Source of the DNA: Terrabacter sp. Root181
Lineage (GTDB): Bacteria > Actinomycetota > Actinomycetes > Actinomycetales > Dermatophilaceae
Assembly: GCF_001428505.1 (NCBI RefSeq)
Contig: NZ_LMHU01000010.1
Location: 186,001 to 250,000, forward strand
DNA length: 64,000 nucleotides
Reading direction: 5' to 3'
In this document: positions 45,150 to 53,887 of the stretch, piece after piece
Numbering within the stretch: position 1 is the stretch's first letter
Layout: each line of letters starts with the position of its first letter
The notes under the pieces: model-generated
Databases searched by the model: none
What the model was told of the DNA's origin: nothing
Seen by the model: the letters and a program-made list of their open reading frames with translations, nothing else
Translations under genes and position numbers: made by a program

Positions 45150-46093
45150 CTTTCTCTTTCAGGGTTTTCGATGACGGTTCCGACATGGCCGTCGATGGCG
45201 GCGGAGAGCTGGTCGAGGGCCGTGATGATCGATCGGGAGCCGCCGGAGCGGACGAAGCGAAGGGCGGCCTCGACCTTCGGGCCCATCGAGCCCGACGCGA
45301 AGTGGCCCTCGGCGGCATACGCCTCCATCTCGCCGAGCGTGACCCGGCCGATGTCGTGGGCACGGGGCGTGCCCCAGGCGGCGACGGCGTGGGCGACGTC
45401 GGTCGCGATGACGAGGACGTCGGCGTCGACGGCGCGCGCCAGCAGGGCCGCGGTGAGGTCCTTGTCGATGACCGCCTCGACGCCGTGGACGCTGCCGTCG
45501 GCGCCACGCACGACGGGGATGCCCCCGCCGCCGGCCGTGACGACGACGTATCCGGCGGCGAGGAGCGTGTGGAGCGTGTGCGTCTCGAGGACCTCGACCG
45601 GCTCAGGTGACGCGACGACGCGCCGCCAGCCCTTCTCGCCGCGGTCCTCCCAGCGCTCGCCGTGGTCGATGAGCGTCTGCGCCTGCTCACGGGGGAGGAA
45701 ACGCCCGATCGGCTTCGTCGGGTGCGTGAAGCCGGGGTCGTCGGCGTCGACGAGCGTTCGGGTGATGATGGCGGCGACAGGGCGCTCGACGCCGCGCTGC
45801 GCGAGGGCGGCCTCGAGGGTGTCGAGCAGCGTGAAGCCGATCGTCCCCTGCGTCTGCGCGCCGCACCAGTCGAGCGGCACCGGCGGCACGACGCTCGCGG
45901 CGAGCTCGTTCTTGACGAGGAGGTTGCCGACCTGGGGTCCGTTGCCGTGGGTGATGACGACCTCGTGCCCGGCGGCGACGAGCTCGGCGAGGTGGTGGCT
46001 CGCGGTGGCGATGGCCTCGCGCTGGGCCTGGGGAGCCGCGCTGCCGTCAGGCCCGGTCATGGCGTTGCCGCCCAGCGCCACGAGCACCCTCAC
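45146..46093 (-). CDS. arcC: Carbamate kinase
   Basis: Makes ATP and carbamate from carbamoyl phosphate, or the reverse. The product is 315 residues, the usual length. It begins [11 protein letters not shown] and has [34 protein letters not shown] and [13 protein letters not shown], the amino-acid-kinase fold motifs of the family. No arginine deiminase or ornithine carbamoyltransferase is near. Instead its stop overlaps the ring-opening amidohydrolase start, so the carbamate or carbamoyl phosphate probably comes from a ureide pathway. It is the first gene of the pair. Confidence 0.95.
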   Translation of the reverse strand: MRVLVALGGNAMTGPDGSAAPQAQREAIATASHHLAELVAAGHEVVITHGNGPQVGNLLVKNELAASVVPPVPLDWCGAQTQGTIGFTLLDTLEAALAQRGVERPVAAIITRTLVDADDPGFTHPTKPIGRFLPREQAQTLIDHGERWEDRGEKGWRRVVASPEPVEVLETHTLHTLLAAGYVVVTAGGGGIPVVRGADGSVHGVEAVIDKDLTAALLARAVDADVLVIATDVAHAVAAWGTPRAHDIGRVTLGEMEAYAAEGHFASGSMGPKVEAALRFVRSGGSRSIITALDQLSAAIDGHVGTVIENPERER

Positions 46094-46189
46094 GGCGCGT
46101 CCTCGGTCGTCATGGCGTGAGCCTAGGGAGACCGGCGGAGCGTGCGCGTTGTCACCTCCTGCCCAACGCGGCCCCCGACATTGGCAGAT

Positions 46190-46264
46190 GTATGCCGTCG
46201 GGTCCCCCGAGCGCCCCTGCCCGCCACCCGGGTCGGCGCGCCGTCGGGAGGCTGCACGGCATAC
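46190..46264. repeat. Inverted pair of GTATGCCGT in the arcC/DUF6458 gap
   Basis: GTATGCCGT at 46190-46198 faces ACGGCATAC at 46256-46264. They lie in the 251-base region between the arcC start and the DUF6458 gene. The 9-bp arms contain variants of the dispersed octamer, which differ in the outer base. Confidence 0.6.
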
Positions 46265-46287
46265 CGGTCAGGCGGGTACGAGAGACA

Positions 46288-46293
46288 TAATGT
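46288..46293 (+). promoter_or_regulatory. -10 hexamer for the DUF6458 gene
   Basis: TAATGT in a locally AT-richer patch, about 51 bases before the GTG at 46345. A GAGAGGTGGGGGA ribosome site precedes that start, so this gene has a real leader. Confidence 0.45.
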
Positions 46294-46344
46294 GCAAGGG
46301 GCGCCGTCCGGTGCGTCCTCGATCGAGCCGAGAGGTGGGGGACC

Positions 46345-46590
46345 GTGGGAGTCGGAGTCCTGCTCGCTGTCGTGGGGGCCATCCTGACCTTCGCGGTGCG
46401 GGCCAACACGTCCGTCATCAGCCTGCCCGTCGTCGGTGTCATCCTCATGGTCGCGGGCGCCGCGCTCATCTGGCACGGGAGCAAGGGCACCCGGCGCAAG
46501 CGCATCATCACCCGCGAGGAGCGCCCGAGCGGCGCGACGACCCCGACGAGCACCGTGCGCCAGACCATCGAGGAGCGCGACGTCGACTAG
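46345..46590 (+). CDS. DUF6458-like small membrane protein
   Basis: An 81-residue protein with two helices (VGVLLAVVGAILTFAV and VVGVILMVAGAALIW) and a basic tail rich in Arg/Thr. This matches the small actinobacterial family annotated DUF6458, whose role is unknown. GTG 46345 has AGAGGTGGGGGA just upstream. It sits alone on the plus strand between two minus-strand catabolic operons. Confidence 0.85.
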   Translation: MGVGVLLAVVGAILTFAVRANTSVISLPVVGVILMVAGAALIWHGSKGTRRKRIITREERPSGATTPTSTVRQTIEERDVD

Positions 46591-46647
46591 GTCGACATCG
46601 GTGCGGTGGGTGCCACCCAGCTGTGCCGACAGGCGCGCGACGGTCGC

Positions 46648-48150
46648 TCAGCGCTGACCGAGCATGCGGTAGCGGGCGAGTCGTGAGGCGAGCCGAGCTC
46701 GCGGCTCCTCGCGGGCCAGGACGGCGAGCTCGTGCTGGATGGCTTGGCTCATCCGCCGGCAGAAGTCCTCCGGCTCGTCGGCGGCATCGGGGTGTTCGGC
46801 GACGATCCGGTCGACGATGCCGTCAGCGAGGAGGTCGAGCGAGCGGACCCGCTGGGCCGTCGCGAGCTCGGGGGCGTGCTCGGTGTCGCGGTGCAGGATC
46901 GCCGACGCCCCTTCCGGTGGCAGCGGCGACAGCCACGAGTGCTGTGCGCAGATGACCCGGTCGGCGGGCATGACCGCCAAGGCACCGCCGCCGGTGCCCT
47001 GGCCGAGCAGCACGCACAGGGTGGGCGCCTCGAGCGTGACGAGCTCGGCGAGGCATCGGGCGATCTCGCCCGCCATGCCGCCCTCCTCCGCCTCCTTCGA
47101 CAGTGCGGCACCAGCCGTGTCGACGATGCTCACGAGCGGCAGGCCGAGCTCGAGCGCGAGCGCCATGCCGCGACGGGCGACGCGCAGTCCCTTCGGCGAG
47201 AGGGGGGCGTCGAGCGTCTGGCCGCGGCGGTCCTGGCCCAGCACGATGCAGGGTGCGCCGCCGAACCGGGCGAGCGCCATGAGCAGCCCGGGGTCGTACT
47301 CGCCCTGGCCGGTCCCGTGGAGCGGCAGCACGTCCGTCGCCCCGAGCTTGAGCAGCGCCCGCACACCGGGTCGGTCGTCCCGCCTCGAGCGCACGATCGA
47401 GTCCCAGGCGGGGATGTCGGCGAGGGGCTCCTTGACGAGCTCGGGCACGTCCGGGAGGTCCTCCCGTGGGCCCATGAGCACGTTGAGTGCCCTGTCTGCC
47501 GTCTCGGCAAGGGCCTCGACGGGCAGGATCGCGTCGATGAGGCCGTGCTCGAAGAGGTTCTCGGCGGTCTGCACGCCGTCAGGGAAGGGCCTGCCGTAGA
47601 GCGCCTCGTACACGCGAGCCCCGAGGAAGCCGATCATGGCGCCGGGCTCGGCGACCGTGACCTGCCCGAGGGAGCCCCACGAGGCGAAGACGCCACCGGT
47701 CGTCGGGTGCCGGAGGTAGACGAGGTAGGGCAGCCCCGCCGCCTTGAGCTGCGCGCAGGCCGCACTGATCTTGACCATGCCGACGAAGGCCGGCGTGCCC
47801 TCCTGCATCCGGGTGCCACCCGAGCTCGGCGCGGCGAAGACCGGCAGCTCCTCGCGCCTGGCCCGCTCGAAGGCGAGCACGATGCGCTCGGCGGCCACCG
47901 CCCCGATCGAGCCGGCGAGGAAGCGGAACTCGCCCGCGATGACGGCCACGCGGCGCCCGCGGATGCGCCCCTCGCCCGTGATGATCGCCTCGTCGCACCC
48001 GCTGCGCTCGGCAGCGGCAGCCAGCTCGGCGGCATACGGGCTGCCGGGCTCGGCGGGCTGGACCGGGATGGAGTCCCAGCCCAGCCACGTGCCGTCGTCG
48101 AGCACCGTGTCGAGCAGCTCTCGGGCGCCGAGACGCCGGGTGTGTGCCAT
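46648..48150 (-). CDS. Fused acyl-CoA carboxylase carboxyltransferase (AccD-AccA type)
   Basis: A 500-residue protein that joins both carboxyltransferase halves. Residues 40-240 are beta-like with EFRFLAGSIGAVAAERI and APSSGGTRMQEGTPAFVGM. Residues 260-495 are alpha-like with GRRGQTLDAPLSPKGLRVARR, VDTAGAALSKEAEEGGMAGEIA and LLGQGTGGGALAVMPADRV. The AccD zinc ribbon (four Cys) is not seen at the N-terminus. ATG 48150 has GGGAGGT six bases upstream. It follows the last ABC permease by 14 bases, so it belongs to that operon. Housekeeping acetyl-CoA carboxylase is possible, but a malonate or substrate-specific role is suggested by context. Confidence 0.88.
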   Translation of the reverse strand: MAHTRRLGARELLDTVLDDGTWLGWDSIPVQPAEPGSPYAAELAAAAERSGCDEAIITGEGRIRGRRVAVIAGEFRFLAGSIGAVAAERIVLAFERARREELPVFAAPSSGGTRMQEGTPAFVGMVKISAACAQLKAAGLPYLVYLRHPTTGGVFASWGSLGQVTVAEPGAMIGFLGARVYEALYGRPFPDGVQTAENLFEHGLIDAILPVEALAETADRALNVLMGPREDLPDVPELVKEPLADIPAWDSIVRSRRDDRPGVRALLKLGATDVLPLHGTGQGEYDPGLLMALARFGGAPCIVLGQDRRGQTLDAPLSPKGLRVARRGMALALELGLPLVSIVDTAGAALSKEAEEGGMAGEIARCLAELVTLEAPTLCVLLGQGTGGGALAVMPADRVICAQHSWLSPLPPEGASAILHRDTEHAPELATAQRVRSLDLLADGIVDRIVAEHPDAADEPEDFCRRMSQAIQHELAVLAREEPRARLASRLARYRMLGQR

Positions 48151-48164
48151 GCGGACCTCCCGTC

Positions 48165-49097
48165 TCAGTGTGACGTCCGGCTCTCGCGGTCGTAGTTGCG
48201 CCCGAGGAAGGCCGGGATCCTGGCCCACCGCAGCGCGAACATCATGACGAGCAGGGTCGCCACGTACGGCAGCATCGAGATGAACTGGTGCGGGACGTCG
48301 AGCCCGCCGACCTGCACGCGCAGGGCGAGCACCTCCATGCCGGCGAAGAAGGCCGACCCCGCCAGGATGTACTGGGGGCGCCAGCCCCCGAAGAACGCCA
48401 GGGCGATGGCGAGCCAGCCGCGTCCGGCGACCATGCCCTCGGTGTACGTGCCCGTGTAGGTCATCGGCAGGTAGGCACCGGCCAGCGCCATGAGGGCGCC
48501 CCCTGCGGCACTGCACCAGATGCGCGTGCGGGCCACGTTGACGCCGAGGCTGTCCGCGGCCTTGGGGTTCTCACCGACGGACCGCAGCTTGAGGCCGTGG
48601 TTGGTCTTGTAGAGCAACCAGTAGAGCCCGCCGGAGAGGAGAAACGCGAAGTAGACCATCGCCGACTGCTGGAAGAGGACCGGGCCGACCAACGGGATGG
48701 CGGACAGGCCGGGGACGCTCAGGTCGTCGAGCGTCGGGATGAGCGGCGGCTGCAGCGTCACCCCGATGACGACCTTGTAGAGCAGGGAGGCAAGTCCGGC
48801 CGCGGCGAAGAAGAGGGCCAGGCCGATGACGAACTGGTCGAGCCGGAAGCGGGTGGTGACCCAGCCGAGGAACCAACCGAAGAGGCCGCCGCCGAGGCCG
48901 GCGACGACGAGGCCGACGAGGTTGCCCCCGAACGTCAGCGAGACGAGGAAGCCGACGCTCGCGCCGAGCATCATCAGACCTTCCTGGGCGACGTTGAAGA
49001 CGCCGGCGCGTCCGGCGATCATCGTGCCCTGGGCGGCGAGGATGAACGGCACCATGGCGGTGACGACGAGCTGCAGGAACGATGTGACCTCGTTCAT
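48165..49097 (-). CDS. ABC transporter permease (nucleoside/BMP type), second permease
   Basis: A 310-residue permease with about nine hydrophobic segments. GEEGLMMLGA-like family text appears as VFNVAQEGLMMLGASVGF, and RSVGENPKAADSLGVNV is the conserved cytoplasmic loop that docks with the ATPase in the branched-chain/BMP permease group. ATG 49097 overlaps the stop of the first permease by four bases. Together with the other permease it forms the heterodimeric channel of the importer. Confidence 0.93.
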   Translation of the reverse strand: MNEVTSFLQLVVTAMVPFILAAQGTMIAGRAGVFNVAQEGLMMLGASVGFLVSLTFGGNLVGLVVAGLGGGLFGWFLGWVTTRFRLDQFVIGLALFFAAAGLASLLYKVVIGVTLQPPLIPTLDDLSVPGLSAIPLVGPVLFQQSAMVYFAFLLSGGLYWLLYKTNHGLKLRSVGENPKAADSLGVNVARTRIWCSAAGGALMALAGAYLPMTYTGTYTEGMVAGRGWLAIALAFFGGWRPQYILAGSAFFAGMEVLALRVQVGGLDVPHQFISMLPYVATLLVMMFALRWARIPAFLGRNYDRESRTSH

Positions 49098-50179
49098 CGC
49101 GAGGACCTCCTCAGACGGGCTCCGACGACGTCGGAGAAGAGCAGGAAGAGCAGGATCAGGGCTTCGACGATGAGCACCATCTCGCTGGGCACCCCGGCGC
49201 TGCGCTGCATCGCGCTGGACCCGACCTCGAGCACGGCGATGCCGAACGCGACGAACGGCACGGCCAGCGCGTTGCCGCGGGCGATGAGGCCGATGATGAT
49301 GCCGAGCAGCAGGTAGTTCGACTGCATGCCCTCGATGAGCTTTCCGTGCACGCCGGCGACCTCGATGGCCCCGGCGAGGCCGGCGAGGGCGCCGCCCACG
49401 ACGAGCGACCCGACCGCGACGCGGCCGACCCGGATGCCGTGGACCTGGGCGGCCCGGGCGTTGGCGCCCACGGCCCGCAGCTCGAAGCCGGGCACGCTGC
49501 GTCGCATGACGACGACGACCGCCGCGGCGACGAGCACGGCCAGCAGCACGCCGAGGTGCATCGGCGGCCGACCCACGAGCGGAAGCAGTCCGCCCTCGCC
49601 GATCGGGATGGTCGTCGGGTGTCCAGCGGCCGGGTCGCTCCACACCTCGGACGCGACGTAGTCGACGATCCCGAAGCTGACGAAGTTGAGCAGGACGGTG
49701 CTGAGGATCTCGTTGATGCCGAAACGGTCCATGAGCCAGGCCGCGACCCAGGCGAAGACGGCGCCGGCGAGGACGCCGCACACGAGGACGAGGGGGAGTA
49801 GGACGTAGATCGGCAGGTCCGCGAGCAGGATGCCGGCCGCGGCGCTCGCCGTGGCACCGACGAGCAGCTGTCCCTCGCCGCCGATGTTGTACTTGCCGGC
49901 TGCGAGCGGGATGGTGAAGGCCAGCGCGAGGAGCACGAGCGGCACCCACTTGTGCACGGTCTCGACGAGTCCGAAGCCCGACTTGAACGAGGTCGTGACG
50001 ATGGCCCGGTAGGCGTCGAACGGGTTGTGCCCGAGGGCGGCGATGATGATCCCGGCGACGACGAAGGCCATGAGGACGGCCACGACGTAGGCGAGCACCT
50101 GACGGGCGAGGGCGTTGCCCCGGCCGGCCCGGGTCTCGGTGCGCGGTGGGGTCTGGACCGGAGCGGTGGTCGTCGTCAT
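49094..50179 (-). CDS. ABC transporter permease (nucleoside/BMP type), first permease
   Basis: A 361-residue permease. A Thr/Arg-rich head of about 25 residues is followed by about ten spans, AAGKYNIGGEGQLLVGATASA and GFELRAVGANARAAQVHGIRVGR. The latter is the EAA-like docking loop. ATG 50179 overlaps the ATPase stop (ATGA, 50176-50179). Same importer as its neighbours. Confidence 0.93.
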   Translation of the reverse strand: MTTTTAPVQTPPRTETRAGRGNALARQVLAYVVAVLMAFVVAGIIIAALGHNPFDAYRAIVTTSFKSGFGLVETVHKWVPLVLLALAFTIPLAAGKYNIGGEGQLLVGATASAAAGILLADLPIYVLLPLVLVCGVLAGAVFAWVAAWLMDRFGINEILSTVLLNFVSFGIVDYVASEVWSDPAAGHPTTIPIGEGGLLPLVGRPPMHLGVLLAVLVAAAVVVVMRRSVPGFELRAVGANARAAQVHGIRVGRVAVGSLVVGGALAGLAGAIEVAGVHGKLIEGMQSNYLLLGIIIGLIARGNALAVPFVAFGIAVLEVGSSAMQRSAGVPSEMVLIVEALILLFLLFSDVVGARLRRSSR

Positions 50180-51768
50180 GCCGACTCCTCCAGCCCGGCC
50201 ATGAGGTGGCCGAGCTCGTACTGGTCGTACTCCCCGCGGCGGCGTTCGCCGACGATGCGACCGGAGTAGACGACGAGGATGCGGTCGCAGAGGTTGGTCA
50301 GCTCGTCGAGGTCCTCGGAGATGAGGAGCACAGCGGTCCCACTCGCCGCGGCGGCGCGCGTGCGGTCGTAGACGAACTGGGTCGAAGGGATGTCGAGGCC
50401 TCGGGTGGGGTTGTGCAGGATGAGGAACCCGGGCTCGTGGGAGAAGGCGCGCGCCAGGATGATCCGCTGGATGTTGCCCCCCGACAGCTGCGCGGCGGGC
50501 GTGCTCGCGGACGGGGCCTTGATCGAGAACGCCCGGATCGAGCTCTCCGCGTGCTGACGCGCCCGACGCCAGTCGAGGAACGGACCGGACCGGAAGCGTC
50601 GACCGCGCTGCGCGCCGAGCACGAGGTTCTCGACGATGCTCTCCGAGGGCAGGATGCCGTCGCGGTGACGGTCCTCGGGGACGTAAGCCACTCCGCCGTC
50701 GAGCCACGTCGCGGTCGGCGAGCCGGCGAGGTCGCGCCCGTCGAGCGACATCGATCCTGCCGCGGTGGGGCGGACCCCGGCGAGGGCCTCGGCGAGCTCT
50801 ACCTGGCCGTTGCCCGCGACACCGGCGATGCCGACGATCTCGCCACCGCGGACCGAGAGGCTGACGTCGGCGGCGGGCACGCCGTGGTCGTTGTGGGCGA
50901 GGAGGCCCGAGACGACCACGCGCTCCGGGGCGTCGCCCGCGGCATACGCGTCGACCGTCGGTCCCCGCCCGACCGGGGCGGCCATGCCGGCAGTCACGAC
51001 CTCGGTGACCCTCCTGACCATCGCATCGTCACCGACCATCAGCCCGGCCAGCTCGGTGGGTGTGGTCCCACGCCGTGCCACCGTGCCGACGCGACGTCCG
51101 TCGCGCATCACGGTGAGCGTGTCGCAGACCGCCATGGTCTCGCGGATCTTGTGGGTGATGAAGACGACGCTCATCCCCTCGTCGACGATGGCCCGAAGCG
51201 AGCCGAAGAGCGAGTCGACCTCCTGCGGAGTGAGGTTCGTCGTCGGCTCGTCGAGCACGAGGACCTTGGCCCCGCGGTAGAGCGCCTTGAGGATCTCGAC
51301 GCGCTGGCGCAGACCCACGGAGAGGTCGGCGACCGTGGCGAGCGGGTCGACGGACAGACCGAAACGCGTCGACAGCTCCGCGATGCGCTCGGCCTGGCCC
51401 TTGAGGTCCATCGACGGCCACGACGGCAGCTCGGTGCCGAGGACGATGTTCTCGGTCACGGAGTAGGTGTCCACCTGCAGGAAGTTCTGGTGGACCATGC
51501 CGATGCCGTGCGAGATCGCGTCGCGCGGGTCGCGGATGACGACCTCCTGGCCGTCGAGGGTCACGATGCCCTCGTCGGCGCGGTAGAGGCCGTAGAGGAC
51601 GTTCATGAGGGTCGTCTTGCCCGCGCCGTTGCCGCCGAGCAGGCCGTGCACCTCGTTGCGGCCGACCGTGAGGTCGACCCCGTCGAGGGCCACGACCGGC
51701 CCGAACGTCTTGCGGATCCCGTCCATGTGCAGGAGGGGGCGGGGGCCTGGTGAGGAGTTCTCGGTCAT
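50176..51768 (-). CDS. ABC transporter ATPase with two nucleotide-binding domains (nucleoside-type)
   Basis: A 530-residue double ATPase. The first domain has Walker A GGNGAGKTT, the signature-like LSVGLRQRVEIL and Walker B VLVLDEPT. The second domain has a degenerate GVAGNGQVE loop, LSGGNIQRIILARA and FLILHNPTRGLD. Unequal domains like these are typical of the RbsA/BMP family. ATG 51768 gives the conserved start region LHMDGIRKTFGPVVALDGVDL. It is coupled to the permease behind and lies ten bases after the binding-protein gene. Confidence 0.95.
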   Translation of the reverse strand: MTENSSPGPRPLLHMDGIRKTFGPVVALDGVDLTVGRNEVHGLLGGNGAGKTTLMNVLYGLYRADEGIVTLDGQEVVIRDPRDAISHGIGMVHQNFLQVDTYSVTENIVLGTELPSWPSMDLKGQAERIAELSTRFGLSVDPLATVADLSVGLRQRVEILKALYRGAKVLVLDEPTTNLTPQEVDSLFGSLRAIVDEGMSVVFITHKIRETMAVCDTLTVMRDGRRVGTVARRGTTPTELAGLMVGDDAMVRRVTEVVTAGMAAPVGRGPTVDAYAAGDAPERVVVSGLLAHNDHGVPAADVSLSVRGGEIVGIAGVAGNGQVELAEALAGVRPTAAGSMSLDGRDLAGSPTATWLDGGVAYVPEDRHRDGILPSESIVENLVLGAQRGRRFRSGPFLDWRRARQHAESSIRAFSIKAPSASTPAAQLSGGNIQRIILARAFSHEPGFLILHNPTRGLDIPSTQFVYDRTRAAAASGTAVLLISEDLDELTNLCDRILVVYSGRIVGERRRGEYDQYELGHLMAGLEESA

Positions 51769-51778
51769 GACTGGGTCG

Positions 51779-52798
51779 TCACTTGATCGGGGTGAGGTTC
51801 TTCTCGACCGTGATCTTGCCCGACGTGATGTCGGCGACGGCCTGCTCCACCTTGGCCACGACGGCAGGATCGACGTTCTTCGGCGTCTGGATCGAGACCC
51901 CCGTGTCGAACCCGAGCGGGTAGTAGCCACTGCGCTCGCCGGCCTTGATCTTGGTGAGCATGTCGCCGAGCGGCTTGGTGAAGTCGTAGATCGCCGCCGT
52001 GGCGTAGTGCTCGGGGTCGAACTGCGACTTGTCGGTGTACTTCGCGGTGACGACGACGTCGTCGGTCTTGCCCTTCACGGCCTGGAACGCCCCGACCATG
52101 CCGAGGTTGAGTGATCCGACGATGACGTCGTTGCCCTGGCCGACGAGCTGCGAGGTGATCTGCTGCGCCTTGGTCGGGTCGTTGAAGTCACCCGTCCACA
52201 CGGGGGTCACGGTGGCGTTCGAGCCGCTGTCCTTGAGGGCCTGGTTGACGGCGTGGACCTCGGAGTAGGAGAACGGCAGGGACAGCCCACCGACGTAGCC
52301 GATCTTGCCCGACTTCGTCTGGGCGGCGGCGAGCACGCCCAGCGGGTAGAAGGCCGTGTGGAAGTTCCGGTCGAGGACCCAGAGGTTGGGGATCGACTCC
52401 TTGGGCTTGTCGTCGAACTCGCCGATGAACGTGACGTCGGGGTTCTGCTTCGCGAGCTTGCTCGTCGCCTCGAAGTACTGGCTGCCGTGGCTCCAGATGA
52501 CGGTGTAGCCGTCGGCGAGGTACTCCTTCATGACGCGCTCGGCGTCGGGGACCGGGACGCTCTCGGAGTGCGCGGTCTCGGCGCCCTGCGACTTCTCGGC
52601 CGACTGCAGGGCGAGCAGACCGAGGGCGTTGTAGTCGGCGTCGGTCGCCGAACCGGAGAAGATCGCCGCGATCCGGGGGCTGTCGCCGCCGGCGCCCCCG
52701 CTCTGGCCGGTGCTCGGGTCTGCCGAGCCGCAGGCGGCCGTGAGCAGTGCGACGGTGAGAGCGGGAGCGGCGATCCGGAAGAACGTGAGGCGTGCCAT
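51779..52798 (-). CDS. BMP-family substrate-binding lipoprotein
   Basis: Captures the solute for the importer at the outer face of the membrane. The product has 339 residues with lipobox LLTAAC (Cys 23). The mature protein has the BMP fold with AIFSGSATDADYNALGLLAL, VIWSHGSQYFEATSKLAKQNPDVTFIG and GKIGYVGGLSLPFSYSEVHAVNQ. Family members bind purine nucleosides or related molecules (PnrA, BmpA). ATG 52798 is backed by GGAGGG seven bases upstream. First gene of the operon: binding protein, ATPase, two permeases, carboxyltransferase. Confidence 0.95.
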   Translation of the reverse strand: MARLTFFRIAAPALTVALLTAACGSADPSTGQSGGAGGDSPRIAAIFSGSATDADYNALGLLALQSAEKSQGAETAHSESVPVPDAERVMKEYLADGYTVIWSHGSQYFEATSKLAKQNPDVTFIGEFDDKPKESIPNLWVLDRNFHTAFYPLGVLAAAQTKSGKIGYVGGLSLPFSYSEVHAVNQALKDSGSNATVTPVWTGDFNDPTKAQQITSQLVGQGNDVIVGSLNLGMVGAFQAVKGKTDDVVVTAKYTDKSQFDPEHYATAAIYDFTKPLGDMLTKIKAGERSGYYPLGFDTGVSIQTPKNVDPAVVAKVEQAVADITSGKITVEKNLTPIK

Positions 52799-53051
52799 GA
52801 GCCCTCCAAGGGGTGCTCCGACCCGGCTGGGGTCGGTGTGTGAGTGCGGCCTGTGCCGTTGCGGAGGACTGTGCCAGCCGTCATAAACGCGACTCTTCGT
52901 CAATACCTGACAGGGGAAGGGGGCGCGGGTTGTCGGTCGGATGCGCCCTCAGCGGCGGCCCGCCATGGACGGCGCCGTAGCGGTGCCCGAAGGGGCGCGC
53001 TGAGGCTCTTCCGGTCTCGGCACCGTGAATTCCCTTGTCGTTGAATCCTGT

Positions 53052-53885
53052 TCAGCCGACGAGGGCCTGCGCCCAGGTACCGGGCTCGCGGCCCAAAAGG
53101 CGTCGGAGCGTCGTCGGGTCTCCGACGAGGCCGCTCCGGTCGTAGGCCCCGAACATCGCCAGCAAGTCGACCCGCGCCTGTGGCGTGAGCGAGGCGCCGG
53201 CTCCGGCGACCCACTCCGAGAGCTCCATGCGTACGGCCTCGACCGGGTGCCCGAGCACCTCCGTCGCGACGTGCGCCTGCTCGCGCACCGAGAGCACCTC
53301 GGGGCCGGCGACGTCGTAGGTCAGGCCCGCGTGGCCGGGCCGGGTCAGCACCGTCGCCGCCGCCTCGGCCACGTCGTCGAGGTCGACGTTCGTGAACGGC
53401 GCGTCGAGCGAGTAGGGCACGGCGAGACGGCCGGCGACAGCCGCGCCCACAAGGTTCTGGTGGTATGCCGCCGGGCGCAGCACCGTGGCTCCCGGCAGGT
53501 AGGTGCGCACGACCTCCTCGGCCTCGGCCTTGCGGACGTGGTGCGGCATCGAGGCGTCGTGGGGGTGAAGCACCGAGTGGAACACGAAGCGGGCCAGGTC
53601 GGCCCGCGCGGCGGCACGGGCGACCCGCTCGGCGATGGCGACCTCGTCCGGGTGCACGTTGGGCGCGAGGTGGTAGACGCCGTCGACGTCGGTCACGGCC
53701 TCGACGAGCCCCTGGCCCGTCTCGAGGTCAACGACCGAGATCGACCGGGCCCCAGCGGCATACGCTCTCTCGGACCGTTCCGGCGATCGCACGGCAGCGC
53801 GCACGCTGACACCCCGTGACGTGAGGGCGCGCGTGACGGCGCGGCCGGTCTTGCCGGCCGCGCCGATCACGAGGACCGTCGTCAT
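53052..53885 (-). CDS. NAD(P)-binding NmrA/SDR-like reductase
   Basis: An atypical short-chain reductase of 277 residues. It has the NAD(P) loop VLVIGAAGKTGRAV near residues 4-17, VDGVYHLAPN in the middle and no intact YxxxK pair where a classic SDR needs it, so it is likely NmrA-like or a flavin/quinone reductase. ATG 53885 lies two bases after the hyuB stop, so it is the third gene of the hyu operon. Its substrate is unknown. Confidence 0.9.
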   Translation of the reverse strand: MTTVLVIGAAGKTGRAVTRALTSRGVSVRAAVRSPERSERAYAAGARSISVVDLETGQGLVEAVTDVDGVYHLAPNVHPDEVAIAERVARAAARADLARFVFHSVLHPHDASMPHHVRKAEAEEVVRTYLPGATVLRPAAYHQNLVGAAVAGRLAVPYSLDAPFTNVDLDDVAEAAATVLTRPGHAGLTYDVAGPEVLSVREQAHVATEVLGHPVEAVRMELSEWVAGAGASLTPQARVDLLAMFGAYDRSGLVGDPTTLRRLLGREPGTWAQALVG

Positions 53886-53887
53886 GC

